Shown: piece by piece, positions 1 to 8,692 of the stretch
How the letters are laid out: the number at the start of each line of letters is the position of its first letter
Numbering within the stretch: the stretch's first letter is position 1
Origin: Rhodospirillaceae bacterium
GTDB lineage: Bacteria; Pseudomonadota; Alphaproteobacteria; Rhodospirillales; Rhodospirillaceae
Assembly (NCBI GenBank): GCA_028822445.1
Contig: JAPKDQ010000002.1
Span: forward strand, 62,001 to 126,000
Reading direction: 5' to 3'
DNA length: 64,000 nucleotides
The notes under the pieces: generated by a model
The model's database searches: none
Told to the model about the DNA's origin: nothing
What the model saw: the letters and a program-made list of their open reading frames with translations, nothing else
Position numbers and translations under genes: made by a program

Positions 1-1132
1 TCAAGTGGTTGAGCGCGGCAAAGTCGGGGCGAGATGGATAGTGGAAAGTCACGTTATCAAAATTAACAGCCCCCGTGGCGGGCTCCGGCATAGCAATGGG
101 TTCCGCAGGCGGACGAATGTCGGGTTCGGTTTCAAGAAGCTCGATGAGACGCTCTGTCGCACCGGCCGCCCGTTGAAGGTCTCCGATGACTTCCGTTAGT
201 GCCCCCGTCGCACCCGCAACTAAGACGGCGTAGAAGACGAATGATGTGAGTTCGCCGGCCGAGATCTGGCCTGAGATGACATCTTGGCCGCCAGCCCACA
301 AAATAAAACTGATGGCACCAAAAACCAGGAGGATAACTACCCCGCCAAGCATAGCGCGCGCAGAAATACGGCGAATAGCGACCGAGAAGGCGCCCTCAAC
401 TTCGTCGGAGAACCGTTTCTCATCGACGTTTTCATGGCTGTAAGACTGCACAGTGCGAATGGCGTTTAGGCTTTCTTCAGCGTAGGAGCCCACATCAGCG
501 ACGCGATCTTGACTGTCGCGCGAGAGGCGACGAACGCGCCGCCCATACCAAATGATAGGAACTACAACAGCTGGTATTACTAACGCCACCAGCCCAGCAA
601 GTTTAGCATTTGTGTAAACCAACAGACCAATTCCACCGATAAGCGTCAGCATGTTTCTGAGTGCGATGGATAACGACGACCCGATAACCGTTTGCAGAAG
701 AGAGGTGTCTGTAGTCAGCCGGGATAAAATTTCACCCGTTTTAGTAACCTCAAAAAACCCGGGGCTCAGCTTTAGGACCTGCGAGTAAACCGCTTGCCTC
801 ATGTCAGCAACAACGCGCTCACCCACCCAGGATACAAAATAGAAACGAAAATACGTCCCGACGGAAATGACCAACACGATCGCCATTAATACGTAGAGGC
901 CTTGATCGAGAAACGCCGGGTCCCCCGCTGAAAGGCCATTGTCTATTAGAAATTTAACGCCTAGGCCAATAGACAGGGTGGCTCCCGAAGTAACCACCAA
1001 CGCAATTGCTGCAAACGTCAACGCCATCCCGTACGGCCGCATAAATCCAAACATGCGATAGAGATAGCGACGATCGGAGCCCTTGGGTCGGTCCATCAGA
1101 GCCATGCGCGCGGCGCCCCGTTCGTTTCTCAT
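1..1132 (-). CDS. ABC exporter, permease-ATPase fusion (partial)
   Basis: This is the N-terminal 377 codons of a type I ABC exporter half-transporter (MsbA/ABCB-like). The gene runs off the left edge of the window. After a short polar N-terminus come about six hydrophobic segments (roughly residues 25-320). The reading ends just inside the nucleotide-binding domain at the typical F-x-N-V-T-F-H-Y-P-S-R-P entry motif. Walker A, signature and Walker B lie outside the window. The family flips lipids or exports amphipathic compounds at the inner membrane as dimers. Its ATG overlaps the stop of the upstream chaC gene as ATGA, so the two are probably translationally coupled. The substrate cannot be inferred. 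Confidence 0.88.
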   Translation of the reverse strand, partial: MRNERGAARMALMDRPKGSDRRYLYRMFGFMRPYGMALTFAAIALVVTSGATLSIGLGVKFLIDNGLSAGDPAFLDQGLYVLMAIVLVISVGTYFRFYFVSWVGERVVADMRQAVYSQVLKLSPGFFEVTKTGEILSRLTTDTSLLQTVIGSSLSIALRNMLTLIGGIGLLVYTNAKLAGLVALVIPAVVVPIIWYGRRVRRLSRDSQDRVADVGSYAEESLNAIRTVQSYSHENVDEKRFSDEVEGAFSVAIRRISARAMLGGVVILLVFGAISFILWAGGQDVISGQISAGELTSFVFYAVLVAGATGALTEVIGDLQRAAGATERLIELLETEPDIRPPAEPIAMPEPATGAVNFDNVTFHYPSRPDFAALNHL

Positions 1133-1830
1133 TGTCTTGTCCTTTTGTGAATACGCCGAACGCGCCTTACTAAATCGTCTAGGGGTCTATCGCCCAAACC
1201 CAATTGGTTCAAGTGATCAACTGTATCGAAAAGGTATTCCGCATTGCTGCCAAGAACACCCGCTGCGTGCGCCAAAATCTTTGCTGTCTTTGCTGGATTC
1301 AACGAGCCGCGGTAGGATCGGTGCTCACGATTCATAACAAAGGTGAGCGCTGACCGACGCCCCCCAGAGTGATGCACCGTAACCCACTTGGGCGTATAGG
1401 AGCCGACAACCATTTCGCGGCGCCACAGAAGTGATAACTCTTGCTCGAGCCGCTTGGGATTGACTTTAAAAGCCGCGCCCTGACAACACCCACCAGCATC
1501 AAGCGCCAGAACAAGGCCTGGTCTCTCCCGTGTTCCACGCCCGGTCGGGGTAACCATACAAAACCGGCGACGATACCCATACACCGTGCCAACACGCTGA
1601 TGCACAACGTCAATAATTGGATTCCAAAGAAGAGACCCATAGCCGAAAACCCAGACATCACACCGATTCGGCTTAGCGCTCAGGGTTTGCGACAATGACT
1701 CATCGAGTTGAGCGTCCGTCCACACAGGTATTTGCGGGTTGGTCTCGCGAATAGATTGCCTCACCGCATCAGCCGATAAGCTCTCGCGGGTTAAAGGGTT
1801 AACAGGGGGAAGAGATACGGGCTGGATCAT
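1129..1830 (-). CDS. chaC: ChaC-like gamma-glutamylcyclotransferase
   Basis: A 233-residue protein of the ChaC family, cytosolic enzymes that cleave glutathione to 5-oxoproline and Cys-Gly. The family substrate-binding loop F-G-Y-G-S-L-L-W-N-P is at residues 62-71. The motif L-W-R-R-E-M, which carries the catalytic Glu in ChaC proteins, is present downstream, followed by G-S-Y-x-P-x-W. I chose the ATG at 1830. An in-frame TTG four codons upstream is possible. It is divergent from dinB across about 107 bp and overlaps the downstream ABC exporter by 4 bp. The coupling hints at a shared role in thiol or glutathione-adduct handling, which is inference only. Confidence 0.87.
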   Translation of the reverse strand: MIQPVSLPPVNPLTRESLSADAVRQSIRETNPQIPVWTDAQLDESLSQTLSAKPNRCDVWVFGYGSLLWNPIIDVVHQRVGTVYGYRRRFCMVTPTGRGTRERPGLVLALDAGGCCQGAAFKVNPKRLEQELSLLWRREMVVGSYTPKWVTVHHSGGRRSALTFVMNREHRSYRGSLNPAKTAKILAHAAGVLGSNAEYLFDTVDHLNQLGLGDRPLDDLVRRVRRIHKRTRQ

Positions 1831-1937
1831 GATAAGGCTCAATTGGTTTGGCGCTTCGCATTAGAACGGTCAAGAGCCAAACACAGCACCGCTCATCAAC
1901 GGCAGATTGCCAAACAAAGGTTAACCCGGCTTAGACC

Positions 1938-3206
1938 ATGGCTTCTCGACCCCCCATAAGGACACTATGCCGCGACTGTCTTTATACGAACACGCGCGAA
2001 AGTGACAACTGCCCACAATGTGGATCAGGTCGCATGACCGCGCATGACGAATTGGGACAGTTGAGCATTGCCCATATCGATTGCGACGCATTCTACGCGG
2101 CCATCGAGAAAAGAGACAATCCGAGCCTCATAGATAAACCTCTACTCATTGGAGGCGGAAAACGCGGCGTCGTCGCAACAGCCTGTTATATTGCACGGCC
2201 GTATGGGCCGCGATCCGCCATGCCTATGTACAAAGCCCTACAGCTTTGTCCAAATGCCATCGTGATGCGGCCTAATATGGAAAAATATCGCGTCGCAAGC
2301 CATCAGATTCGAGACATTCTTATCTCGGCGACACCTTTAGTCGAGCCGGTTTCAGTAGACGAAGCCTACCTGGATTTATCTGGGACGGCCCGCCTTCACG
2401 ATCAACCACCGTCGGTCACGCTTGCATCGTTAGCGAAAGATATAGCGCAACAAGTGGGCATTACTGTTTCGATCGGTCTCAGCTACAACAAATTTCTAGC
2501 CAAGATGGCATCTGAACAAGACAAGCCAAACGGTTTTGCGGTTATTGGACGCCATGATTCTGTGTCATTCCTGCATACACAATCCATCGTTTCCATCCCT
2601 GGCGTTGGGCCCTCTTTAGCCGGCCGCCTTAAGATGGATGGGCTTTTCTCAATCGGCGACCTTCAGGCCCTTACGCCACAAGACCTGGAAAGCCGCTATG
2701 GAGACACTGGTCAGCACCTGGCGCGCCTGAGTCGCGGAGAAGACGCGCGCCGGATTACGACCGAAAGAAAGGCTAAAAGCATCTCCGCAGAAAGAACCTT
2801 TGACCGCGACATTGGAGACTTGCCGACCCTCCTGAAAAAACTTTGGACAGTTTGTGAGGATGTCTCAACACGCCTTAAGGCTAAATCTGTGGCCAGCGGC
2901 TCCGTCACGTTGAAGCTCAAGACCACTCGCTTTCGCTCGCTTACCCGAAGCCTGACCTTGAATTCGCCAACTCAGTTAGCCGAAGTGCTGTACAGAACCG
3001 TGACCCCCATGCTTAATCGCGAGCTTAAACAGGGCCCGTTTCGTCTTATCGGTATTGGGGCAAACGCCCTCACTGACTCTGCCGTAGCTGATTTGCCTGA
3101 TTTGCTATCTGACGATTTAGAGCGCGTTAAAAACATCGAATACGCAATGGATACGGTCCGTGCAAAGTTTGGCAACAAAGCGATTCGGAAAGGACGTGGA
3201 GATTAA
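1938..3206 (+). CDS. dinB: Y-family DNA polymerase IV with N-terminal zinc ribbon
   Basis: A 422-residue translesion DNA polymerase. The N-terminus carries a zinc-ribbon pattern, with cysteines 11/14 and 25/28 (CxxC-x10-CxxC), an extension I recall from alphaproteobacterial DinB proteins. The polymerase core starts around residue 48 with I-D-C-D-A-F-Y-A-A-I-E, holding the first catalytic Asp. The second acidic motif S-V-D-E-A-Y-L-D follows near residue 140. Helix-hairpin-helix (I-P-G-V-G-P-S-L-A-G-R-L) and little-finger regions complete the normal order. Length fits the family with the extension. It is transcribed alone, divergently from chaC. I do not see a clear beta-clamp-binding pentapeptide at the extreme C-terminus. 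The intergenic segment after it (to 3332) shows nothing recognisable. Confidence 0.93.
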   Translation: MASRPPIRTLCRDCLYTNTRESDNCPQCGSGRMTAHDELGQLSIAHIDCDAFYAAIEKRDNPSLIDKPLLIGGGKRGVVATACYIARPYGPRSAMPMYKALQLCPNAIVMRPNMEKYRVASHQIRDILISATPLVEPVSVDEAYLDLSGTARLHDQPPSVTLASLAKDIAQQVGITVSIGLSYNKFLAKMASEQDKPNGFAVIGRHDSVSFLHTQSIVSIPGVGPSLAGRLKMDGLFSIGDLQALTPQDLESRYGDTGQHLARLSRGEDARRITTERKAKSISAERTFDRDIGDLPTLLKKLWTVCEDVSTRLKAKSVASGSVTLKLKTTRFRSLTRSLTLNSPTQLAEVLYRTVTPMLNRELKQGPFRLIGIGANALTDSAVADLPDLLSDDLERVKNIEYAMDTVRAKFGNKAIRKGRGD

Positions 3207-3332
3207 GAAGTTGAGAACCGTAACGCCCACCTAGAACGCAGACTTCGCTGTTAGGCTGTAAGCAAATATCTTAAATTTCTGCTGGAAGCCCAACTCTTAA
3301 CAGCACATTAGGCTCAAATCGGGGCGCCGATA

Positions 3333-4100
3333 TCACTTAACCCCGAAAACATAAAATTTCCGGGTGACCCTTCCCTGGTGCTGCATTTGAACCTCGAACG
3401 TCACAAACGAAGCCTCGGTGTCAATTTTGATTCCCTTTTGTTGATCAGTCGGGACTTTAATAACTTCGGCCGAACCAGTGAGCTTATCCTTCAATAGAAA
3501 TTCTGGAGCATCGTTATTCTCGTGATAAATCAGCCAGACTTTGTCCGCACCGTCAGTCTTTAAATGGATTCTATATCCATCCGACTTGGAAATTGTTGAG
3601 CCTGAATGAAACGTGCCATCAGCAGATTTAAGAACCAGTCCATTAGCTTCTAAAGATACGTTGATGGGGGCACCCCTGAACTTAAGCTCGGAATCCCCAT
3701 TTGATCCCGTAAACTGCTCCGCACCTCCTACCCCGATAAAAGCACCTACAATGAGAGATGCCGCTATTTTTTGTAGCCCCGCGCCGGCAGCCAACGATCT
3801 AACACCTCGCGAGAGACGTTGCCGGTATGACGTCAGCGATACAATTTTATCAGATGATGCCTGAGGTCTACTCATCCCCCGTATTTTCTGCGCAATCTCA
3901 ACTGGCGTTACTACTGGCGTATCGACCGAGAAATACTCCCGGAGCTGATCGGCACTCCTCCGAAACTCTTCGACCTTTTCGGTTGCCCCGATATCGGCTT
4001 CTATCAATGGCTTAAGGCGGATCATTTCCTCTTCGGTGAGTTCTTTGTCAGCGTACGCGACCAGTTTGTCATCACTGAGTTCTAGATCATTTTCGGCCAT
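3333..4100 (-). CDS. Anti-sigma-factor-like single-pass membrane protein
   Basis: 255 residues. The N-terminus begins with an acidic helical segment containing L-V-A-Y-A-D-K-E-L-T-E-E-E, the pattern of the cytoplasmic domain of anti-sigma factors (L-x-A-Y-x-D-G-E-L). A hydrophobic segment around residues 110-135 (A-A-S-L-I-V-G-A-F-I-G-V-G-G) is probably the single membrane span. A periplasmic beta-rich domain follows. The zinc-binding HxxxCxxC of classical ZAS anti-sigma factors is absent, and there are no cysteines. No sigma-factor gene is adjacent, so its partner is unknown. A GGAGGG ribosome site precedes the ATG, with an 18-bp palindrome just upstream. Family assignment is by pattern only. 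Confidence 0.6.
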   Translation of the reverse strand: MAENDLELSDDKLVAYADKELTEEEMIRLKPLIEADIGATEKVEEFRRSADQLREYFSVDTPVVTPVEIAQKIRGMSRPQASSDKIVSLTSYRQRLSRGVRSLAAGAGLQKIAASLIVGAFIGVGGAEQFTGSNGDSELKFRGAPINVSLEANGLVLKSADGTFHSGSTISKSDGYRIHLKTDGADKVWLIYHENNDAPEFLLKDKLTGSAEVIKVPTDQQKGIKIDTEASFVTFEVQMQHQGRVTRKFYVFGVK

Positions 4101-4115
4101 TGTTTAGCCCTCCAG

Positions 4116-4133
4116 CGCCAGTTTGAACTGGCG
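4116..4133. promoter_or_regulatory. 18-bp palindrome upstream of the anti-sigma-like gene
   Basis: CGCCAGTT-TG-AACTGGCG is a perfect 8-bp inverted repeat with a 2-bp centre. It lies just upstream of the ribosome-binding site of the anti-sigma-like gene on the minus strand, in the divergent region shared with the symporter operon. The 2-nt centre makes a DNA operator for a dimeric regulator more likely than an RNA hairpin. The binding protein is unknown. Confidence 0.45.
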
Positions 4134-4287
4134 ACGACACCTTAAGATTTGCGAGGGCATGGTCGCAGGAAAATTCTCGATTATAACGACGGCACAATGT
4201 CAGTTTGTTGTTTAATCATAGCGCGCTACCTTATCATCCCAAGAAATTAGGGCGAAGATTAAGCAAGTAAACATTTAAGGGGTGGAA

Positions 4288-4674
4288 ATGGCCAAGGAAC
4301 AACAGGATCAAGGGACGTCAGTACGTCGCCATGACGACAAGGAAGACACGGTCGGGCAGCCCCGCCATGGCGGCGACACGGTTTCGGAATCCCGCCTGTC
4401 AGACTACTGGCAGGCCAACTTGAAATTCTTGGGGGCCCTTCTTGTAGTCTGGTTCGCCGTTTCGTTTGGCGCAGGTATCATTTTTGCCGACACGCTGGAT
4501 CAATACACATTCCTTGGCTTCCCGCTGGGGTTCTGGTTCGCCCAACAAGGTGCCATCTATGTCTTTGTCGTTTTGATTTTTGTCTACGTCATCGGCATGA
4601 GCCGAATCGATCGCGCTTACGGTGTCGAAGATGATGACGAGGACAGCAATACGACAGGAGAGCAAACATCATGA
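4288..4674 (+). CDS. Sodium:solute symporter small subunit (DUF4212)
   Basis: 128 residues with a long charged N-terminus (residues 1-40) and two hydrophobic helices (about 48-70 and 85-108). The acidic tail fits the DUF4212 small subunit that accompanies VC_2705-type sodium:solute symporters. I chose the ATG at 4288 because AAGGGG lies 5 nt upstream. A GTG at 4282 would overlap that ribosome site. The stop overlaps the start of the large subunit as ATGA, so the two are made together and probably form one inner-membrane transporter. Confidence 0.88.
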   Translation: MAKEQQDQGTSVRRHDDKEDTVGQPRHGGDTVSESRLSDYWQANLKFLGALLVVWFAVSFGAGIIFADTLDQYTFLGFPLGFWFAQQGAIYVFVVLIFVYVIGMSRIDRAYGVEDDDEDSNTTGEQTS

Positions 4675-6443
4675 GTGTTCAAGCTCTGACCTATCTTTTT
4701 GTTGGCATCACATTCGCCATTTATATCGCGATTGCGCTTTGGGCACGGGCAAAATCTACCACTGACTTTTATATCGCGGGCGGAGGTGTGCACCCTGTTG
4801 TGAATGGCATGGCGACGGCAGCAGATTGGATGAGCGCAGCTTCCTTTATCTCCATGGCCGGTATTATTGCCTTCATGGGTCGCGACGGCGCCGTCTACTT
4901 GCTGGGTTGGACGGGTGGTTACGTATTGCTAGCCCTCTTGCTTGCGCCTTACCTGCGTAAATTTGGTCAGTTCACCGTGCCTGATTTTATCGGCGAGCGG
5001 TACTACTCTAAGGCGGCGCGCGTCGTTGCCGTTGTGTGCTTAATCTTCATCTCCTTCACATACATCGCCGGTCAGATGCGAGGTGTTGGTATCGTTTTCT
5101 CTCGGTTTCTTGAAGTGGAAATCGCGACTGGTGTTATGATCGGCATGGGTATCGTTTTTATCTATGCAGCACTCGGCGGCATGAAAGGCATCACTTACAC
5201 ACAAGCCGCTCAGTATTGCGTCTTAATTTTTGCGTATATGGTCCCCGCGATCTTTATCTCGATCCTCGTCTCTGGGTCGCCCATTCCGCAACTCGGGTTT
5301 GGTGGCACCCTGGCGGATGGGTCAGGCCGCGCGGTGTTGGAAACCCTAGATGGGGTCCTCCTTGATCTTGGCTTTGGGGCTTATACAGCGGGAGCGAAAT
5401 CAACCATCGACGTATTCGCGATCACGGCGGCATTGATGATCGGTACAGCGGGATTGCCGCACGTGATTGTCCGCTTCTTTACGGTGCCAAAAGTATCCGA
5501 CGCGCGGCGCTCAGCAGGGTGGGCTCTCGTTTTTATTGCGATACTCTACACAACCGCTCCAGCTGTAGCCGTTTTTGCACGGCTCAATTTCGTCGAATCC
5601 GTAAATGAAAAACCTTATGAAGACACCCCAGCTTGGTTTCGTAACTGGGAAGACATCGGGCTCGTTGCTTGGCAGGACAAGAATGATGATGGGCGGTTGC
5701 AGTACCGGGCGGGGATCCCATTCGCGGGCGCTCCTGACTTTATAGATAAGCGCGGAGAGTCCGGACAACGCATAATAGCTAACGCGGCCACGGACACAGA
5801 CAACGAGGTTTATGTCGACCGCGATATTATAGTTCTGGCGAACCCCGAAATTGCAGCCCTGCCCGGTTGGGTTGTTGCCCTGGTAGCCGCGGGCGGCTTA
5901 GCGGCCGCACTATCAACAGCTGCTGGTTTGCTGCTGGTGATCTCAGCCGCTGTGTCTCACGACCTGCTAAAGAAAACCTTCTCCCCAACCTTGAGTGAGC
6001 GACAAGAGTTGCTCTACGCGCGGATCGCGATTGCAGTTGCCCTTGGTCTTGCTGGTCTGTTCGGAATCTATCCGCCGGCCTTTGTCGCGCAAGTTGTTGC
6101 CTTTGCGTTTGGTCTTGCAGCGGCGTCATTATTCCCGGCCATCTTGTTGGGCGTGTTCTCGAAACGCATGAATAAAGAGGGGGCTATCGCGGGAATGGTC
6201 ACCGGGCTCACATTCACTTTCAGTTATATCGTGTACTTCAAGTTCATTAGTCCAGGCAGCAACACGGCGGCTCATTGGCTGTTTGGCATATCACCCGAAG
6301 GCATTGGCTTTATCGGCGCGCTACTCAACTTTACTGTCGCAGGCCTTGTCGCGCGCGCAACCGCCCCGCCTCCGAAAGCAGTTCAAGACCTTGTCGACGA
6401 TATTCGACTACCGTCTGGTGTTGGTGTCGCGCACAAACGCTAG
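4671..6443 (+). CDS. Sodium:solute symporter large subunit (ActP-like, VC_2705 type)
   Basis: 590 residues, about 13 hydrophobic segments, SSS family. Recognisable family stretches are the N-terminal D-F-Y-I-A-G-G-G-V and A-A-D-W-M-S-A-A-S-F, and the sodium-site region G-T-A-G-L-P-H-V-I-V-R-F-F. This type is related to acetate permease ActP, and organic acids such as acetate are likely substrates, which is inference. A soluble insertion of about 75 residues (roughly 310-385, rich in Asp and Asn, with N-D-D-G-R-L-Q) sits in an external or internal loop. I believe this belongs to the VC_2705 subgroup. It overlaps the DUF4212 subunit gene by 4 bp. Confidence 0.9.
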   Translation: MSVQALTYLFVGITFAIYIAIALWARAKSTTDFYIAGGGVHPVVNGMATAADWMSAASFISMAGIIAFMGRDGAVYLLGWTGGYVLLALLLAPYLRKFGQFTVPDFIGERYYSKAARVVAVVCLIFISFTYIAGQMRGVGIVFSRFLEVEIATGVMIGMGIVFIYAALGGMKGITYTQAAQYCVLIFAYMVPAIFISILVSGSPIPQLGFGGTLADGSGRAVLETLDGVLLDLGFGAYTAGAKSTIDVFAITAALMIGTAGLPHVIVRFFTVPKVSDARRSAGWALVFIAILYTTAPAVAVFARLNFVESVNEKPYEDTPAWFRNWEDIGLVAWQDKNDDGRLQYRAGIPFAGAPDFIDKRGESGQRIIANAATDTDNEVYVDRDIIVLANPEIAALPGWVVALVAAGGLAAALSTAAGLLLVISAAVSHDLLKKTFSPTLSERQELLYARIAIAVALGLAGLFGIYPPAFVAQVVAFAFGLAAASLFPAILLGVFSKRMNKEGAIAGMVTGLTFTFSYIVYFKFISPGSNTAAHWLFGISPEGIGFIGALLNFTVAGLVARATAPPPKAVQDLVDDIRLPSGVGVAHKR

Positions 6444-6573
6444 GGCCAGCTTTGGCTAGCTGCATCACTCACCCAACTGGTAAGCGACCCGCAATCACGC
6501 CCGGTTGAGCAGTTGCAATTTATGCGAAGGAGGGGCAAACCATGCCAAAGATTGCGCGCAGGAGGCGCACACT

Positions 6574-7233
6574 ATGGATATGCATGGGTCATACGACATC
6601 GCCGCACCACGTGAAGCCGTTTGGGCTGCGCTGAACGACATTGAGGTCCTAAAGGCTTGTATCCCGGGCTGCGAATCAATCACCAGGCACTCGGACACGG
6701 AGCTGGAAGCAACGGTGTCCGCCAAAGTAGGGCCGGTCAAAGCTAAGTTTAAGGGCGTTGTAACCCTGTCTGATATGGACCCGCCAAATGGCTACACTAT
6801 CTCTGGTGAAGGAAAAGGTGGCGCCGCAGGGTTCGCAAAGGGCGGCGCGAAGGTGAGCCTCGTTGAAGCGGGTGCAGGCACAACGTTGACATATGAGGTC
6901 AAAGCCAACGTCGGCGGAAAGCTGGCACAGATCGGTAGCCGCCTCATTGATTCAACGGCCAAAAAGATGGCTGGTCAATTTTTCTCGAAATTTAGTGAGA
7001 AAGCCGCGACTCTCTCGGCTGGGGACATAGAAGCGGGCTCTACGATTAAACTCAAAGTGCCAGAGGCACAAGAAATAGCCGTTTCTGGAACTACCCAATC
7101 CGGTTCTTTCTCGCCGAAAACGCTTCAAAAGCTCTACTCTTTAAACAATTTTAAGCCGATTTCATTTAAGATTTGGCTGCCAATCATTTTAGGTCTCTTC
7201 GCTCTTGGCTTAATTTGGACTATCTTCGGCTAA
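6574..7233 (+). CDS. coxG: CoxG-family SRPBCC protein, membrane anchored
   Basis: 219 residues. The N-terminal 150 residues match the CoxG/SRPBCC fold: [18 protein letters not shown] at the start, then I-P-G-C-E-S-I, and a central G-G-A-K-V-S-L. The C-terminus ends in one hydrophobic helix (about 196-218), fitting the known role of CoxG in holding CO dehydrogenase at the membrane. I chose the ATG at 6574 because GGAGG (6561-6565) is 8 nt upstream. An open frame from a TTG at 6505 is less likely. It leads a coxG-coxS-coxM cluster with no large-subunit gene, so its partner enzyme may be encoded elsewhere. Confidence 0.87.
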   Translation: MDMHGSYDIAAPREAVWAALNDIEVLKACIPGCESITRHSDTELEATVSAKVGPVKAKFKGVVTLSDMDPPNGYTISGEGKGGAAGFAKGGAKVSLVEAGAGTTLTYEVKANVGGKLAQIGSRLIDSTAKKMAGQFFSKFSEKAATLSAGDIEAGSTIKLKVPEAQEIAVSGTTQSGSFSPKTLQKLYSLNNFKPISFKIWLPIILGLFALGLIWTIFG

Positions 7234-7270
7234 ACACACCACCAACCGCAAAAAAACGGGCGCAGATACG

Positions 7271-7762
7271 ATGAAAATATCGTTCACGATTAATGGAAAA
7301 CAAGAAACTGGCGAGGTTGAGCCCCGCACCCTGCTGGTAGAATTCATCCGCTACGAGCTTGGTCTTACGGGCACCCATGTTGGTTGCGATACCAGTCAAT
7401 GTGGAGCCTGCACTATTCATATGAATGGGCGCTCCGTTAAAGCCTGCACTTTACTGGCGGCGCAAGCTGACGGCCAAGACATCACGACAATTGAAGGCGT
7501 GGCGCCCGCCGATGGGCCACTGCACCCCATGCAAGAGGCCTTTCGCGACAACCATGGTCTGCAATGCGGTTTCTGCACACCGGGAATGATTATGTCAGCT
7601 CTGGCAATGGTTGAACGTCACAACGGCGAAGCGCTCGACGAACAAACTATTCGCGAAGAATTAGAAGGCAACCTGTGCCGATGCACGGGCTACCAAGGTA
7701 TCGTAAAAGCGATTGAGGCCGGGTCCAAAGCCATGCAGGGGGCTCCTGATGTACAATTTTAA
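7271..7762 (+). CDS. coxS: Molybdenum hydroxylase small subunit, two [2Fe-2S] clusters
   Basis: 163 residues, the small iron-sulfur subunit of the xanthine oxidase / CO dehydrogenase family. The plant-type cluster ligands are Cys39, 44, 47 and 59 (in [10 protein letters not shown]). The second, molybdopterin-proximal cluster uses Cys99, 102, 136 and 138 (Q-C-G-F-C-T-P-G-M and G-N-L-C-R-C-T-G-Y). Length and motif order are complete. It overlaps coxM by 14 bp. Similar small subunits serve other hydroxylases (isoquinoline, nicotinate, aldehyde), and without the large subunit the substrate is not settled. CO is suggested mainly by the coxG neighbour. Confidence 0.9.
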   Translation: MKISFTINGKQETGEVEPRTLLVEFIRYELGLTGTHVGCDTSQCGACTIHMNGRSVKACTLLAAQADGQDITTIEGVAPADGPLHPMQEAFRDNHGLQCGFCTPGMIMSALAMVERHNGEALDEQTIREELEGNLCRCTGYQGIVKAIEAGSKAMQGAPDVQF

Positions 7763-8543
7763 GTATAAAAAAGTATCGTCCTTAGACGAAGCGCAGCAAG
7801 CGTTTGATGCAGCCGACGACGGCACGTTTATGGCCGGAGGCATGACGCTGATCCCAACCATGAAGCAACGCCTCGCCATGCCCTCTGACGTGATTGATTT
7901 GGGCGGCATTGACGGCTTGAGTGGCATTTCGGTTGACGGCGGCACTGTGACCGTCGGCGCAATGACATGCCACGCAGACGTGGCCGCATCAGAAGGGGTT
8001 CAAAAAGCCATTCCAGCGCTGGCCCATTTGGCATCGTTAATCGGAGACCCGCAGGTGCGAAATCGCGGCACCATCGGTGGGTCGATTGCCAACAATGACC
8101 CCGCCTCCGATTATCCCGGCGCTTTGGTTGGGCTTAGCGCAACGGTCCACACCACAAAGAAAAAGATCGCCGCGGATGATTTCTTCACAGACTTATTTGA
8201 GACCGCCCTCGAAGAGGGTGAGTTGATTACCAAGGTGACTTTCCCAGCACCGAAAATCGCGGCTTATCGAAAATTCCCAAACCCGGCATCGCGCTATTCG
8301 GTGGTGGGGGCCTTCGTCGCTAAAACCAAAGACGGCATCCGCGTTGCCATCACGGGTGCTGGCCCGACTGTCTTTAGGGTTTCTGAGATGGAGCAAGCGC
8401 TCACATCATCTTTCAACGCTGACGCCATCTCTAACATTTCCGTCCCAGCAGACAATCTCAACGGCGACCTTCACGCAACCGCAGAATACCGGGCCCATTT
8501 AATCGGTGTGATGGTAAAACGCGCTATTTCGGACTGCGGTTAG
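7749..8543 (+). CDS. coxM: Molybdenum hydroxylase medium subunit, FAD-binding
   Basis: 264 residues from the ATG at 7749. The FAD-binding fold shows A-G-G-M-T-L-I-P (residues about 29-36; the usual form is A-G-G-x-S-L) and [16 protein letters not shown], both family signatures for FAD pyrophosphate binding. The start I chose gives the conserved M-Y-N-F-K-Y N-terminus. An earlier in-frame start at 7713 would lie deep within coxS. It passes electrons from the iron-sulfur subunit to an acceptor. No coxL follows: the next gene is a DUF1499 membrane protein. Confidence 0.88.
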   Translation: MYNFKYKKVSSLDEAQQAFDAADDGTFMAGGMTLIPTMKQRLAMPSDVIDLGGIDGLSGISVDGGTVTVGAMTCHADVAASEGVQKAIPALAHLASLIGDPQVRNRGTIGGSIANNDPASDYPGALVGLSATVHTTKKKIAADDFFTDLFETALEEGELITKVTFPAPKIAAYRKFPNPASRYSVVGAFVAKTKDGIRVAITGAGPTVFRVSEMEQALTSSFNADAISNISVPADNLNGDLHATAEYRAHLIGVMVKRAISDCG

Positions 8544-8599
8544 AACACTCACTCAACCCTCAACTTGGGGCCTAAAGCCAACTAGCGGGGCTACATCTG

Positions 8600-8621
8600 C
8601 GCGGCTTGGACTACAGCCGCG
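8600..8621 (+). terminator. Hairpin after coxM, weak terminator candidate
   Basis: CGCGGCT, an 8-nt loop, then AGCCGCG form a perfect 7-bp GC-rich stem 57 bp after the coxM stop. There is no T-run after it, so termination is uncertain. It may instead be an RNA-stabilising structure. Confidence 0.35.
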
Positions 8622-8692
8622 TGAGCGTTATGATCCCCTCATAAAACCGAGCACCGGGGGTGTTCGCGTATTCAGATTTGAGGGAGAGAACC

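Noticed and set aside
6505-6573. Longer coxG start at TTG 6505
   Set aside because: The ATG at 6574 has GGAGG at 8 nt and gives the conserved N-terminus; the extra 23 residues do not fit the family.
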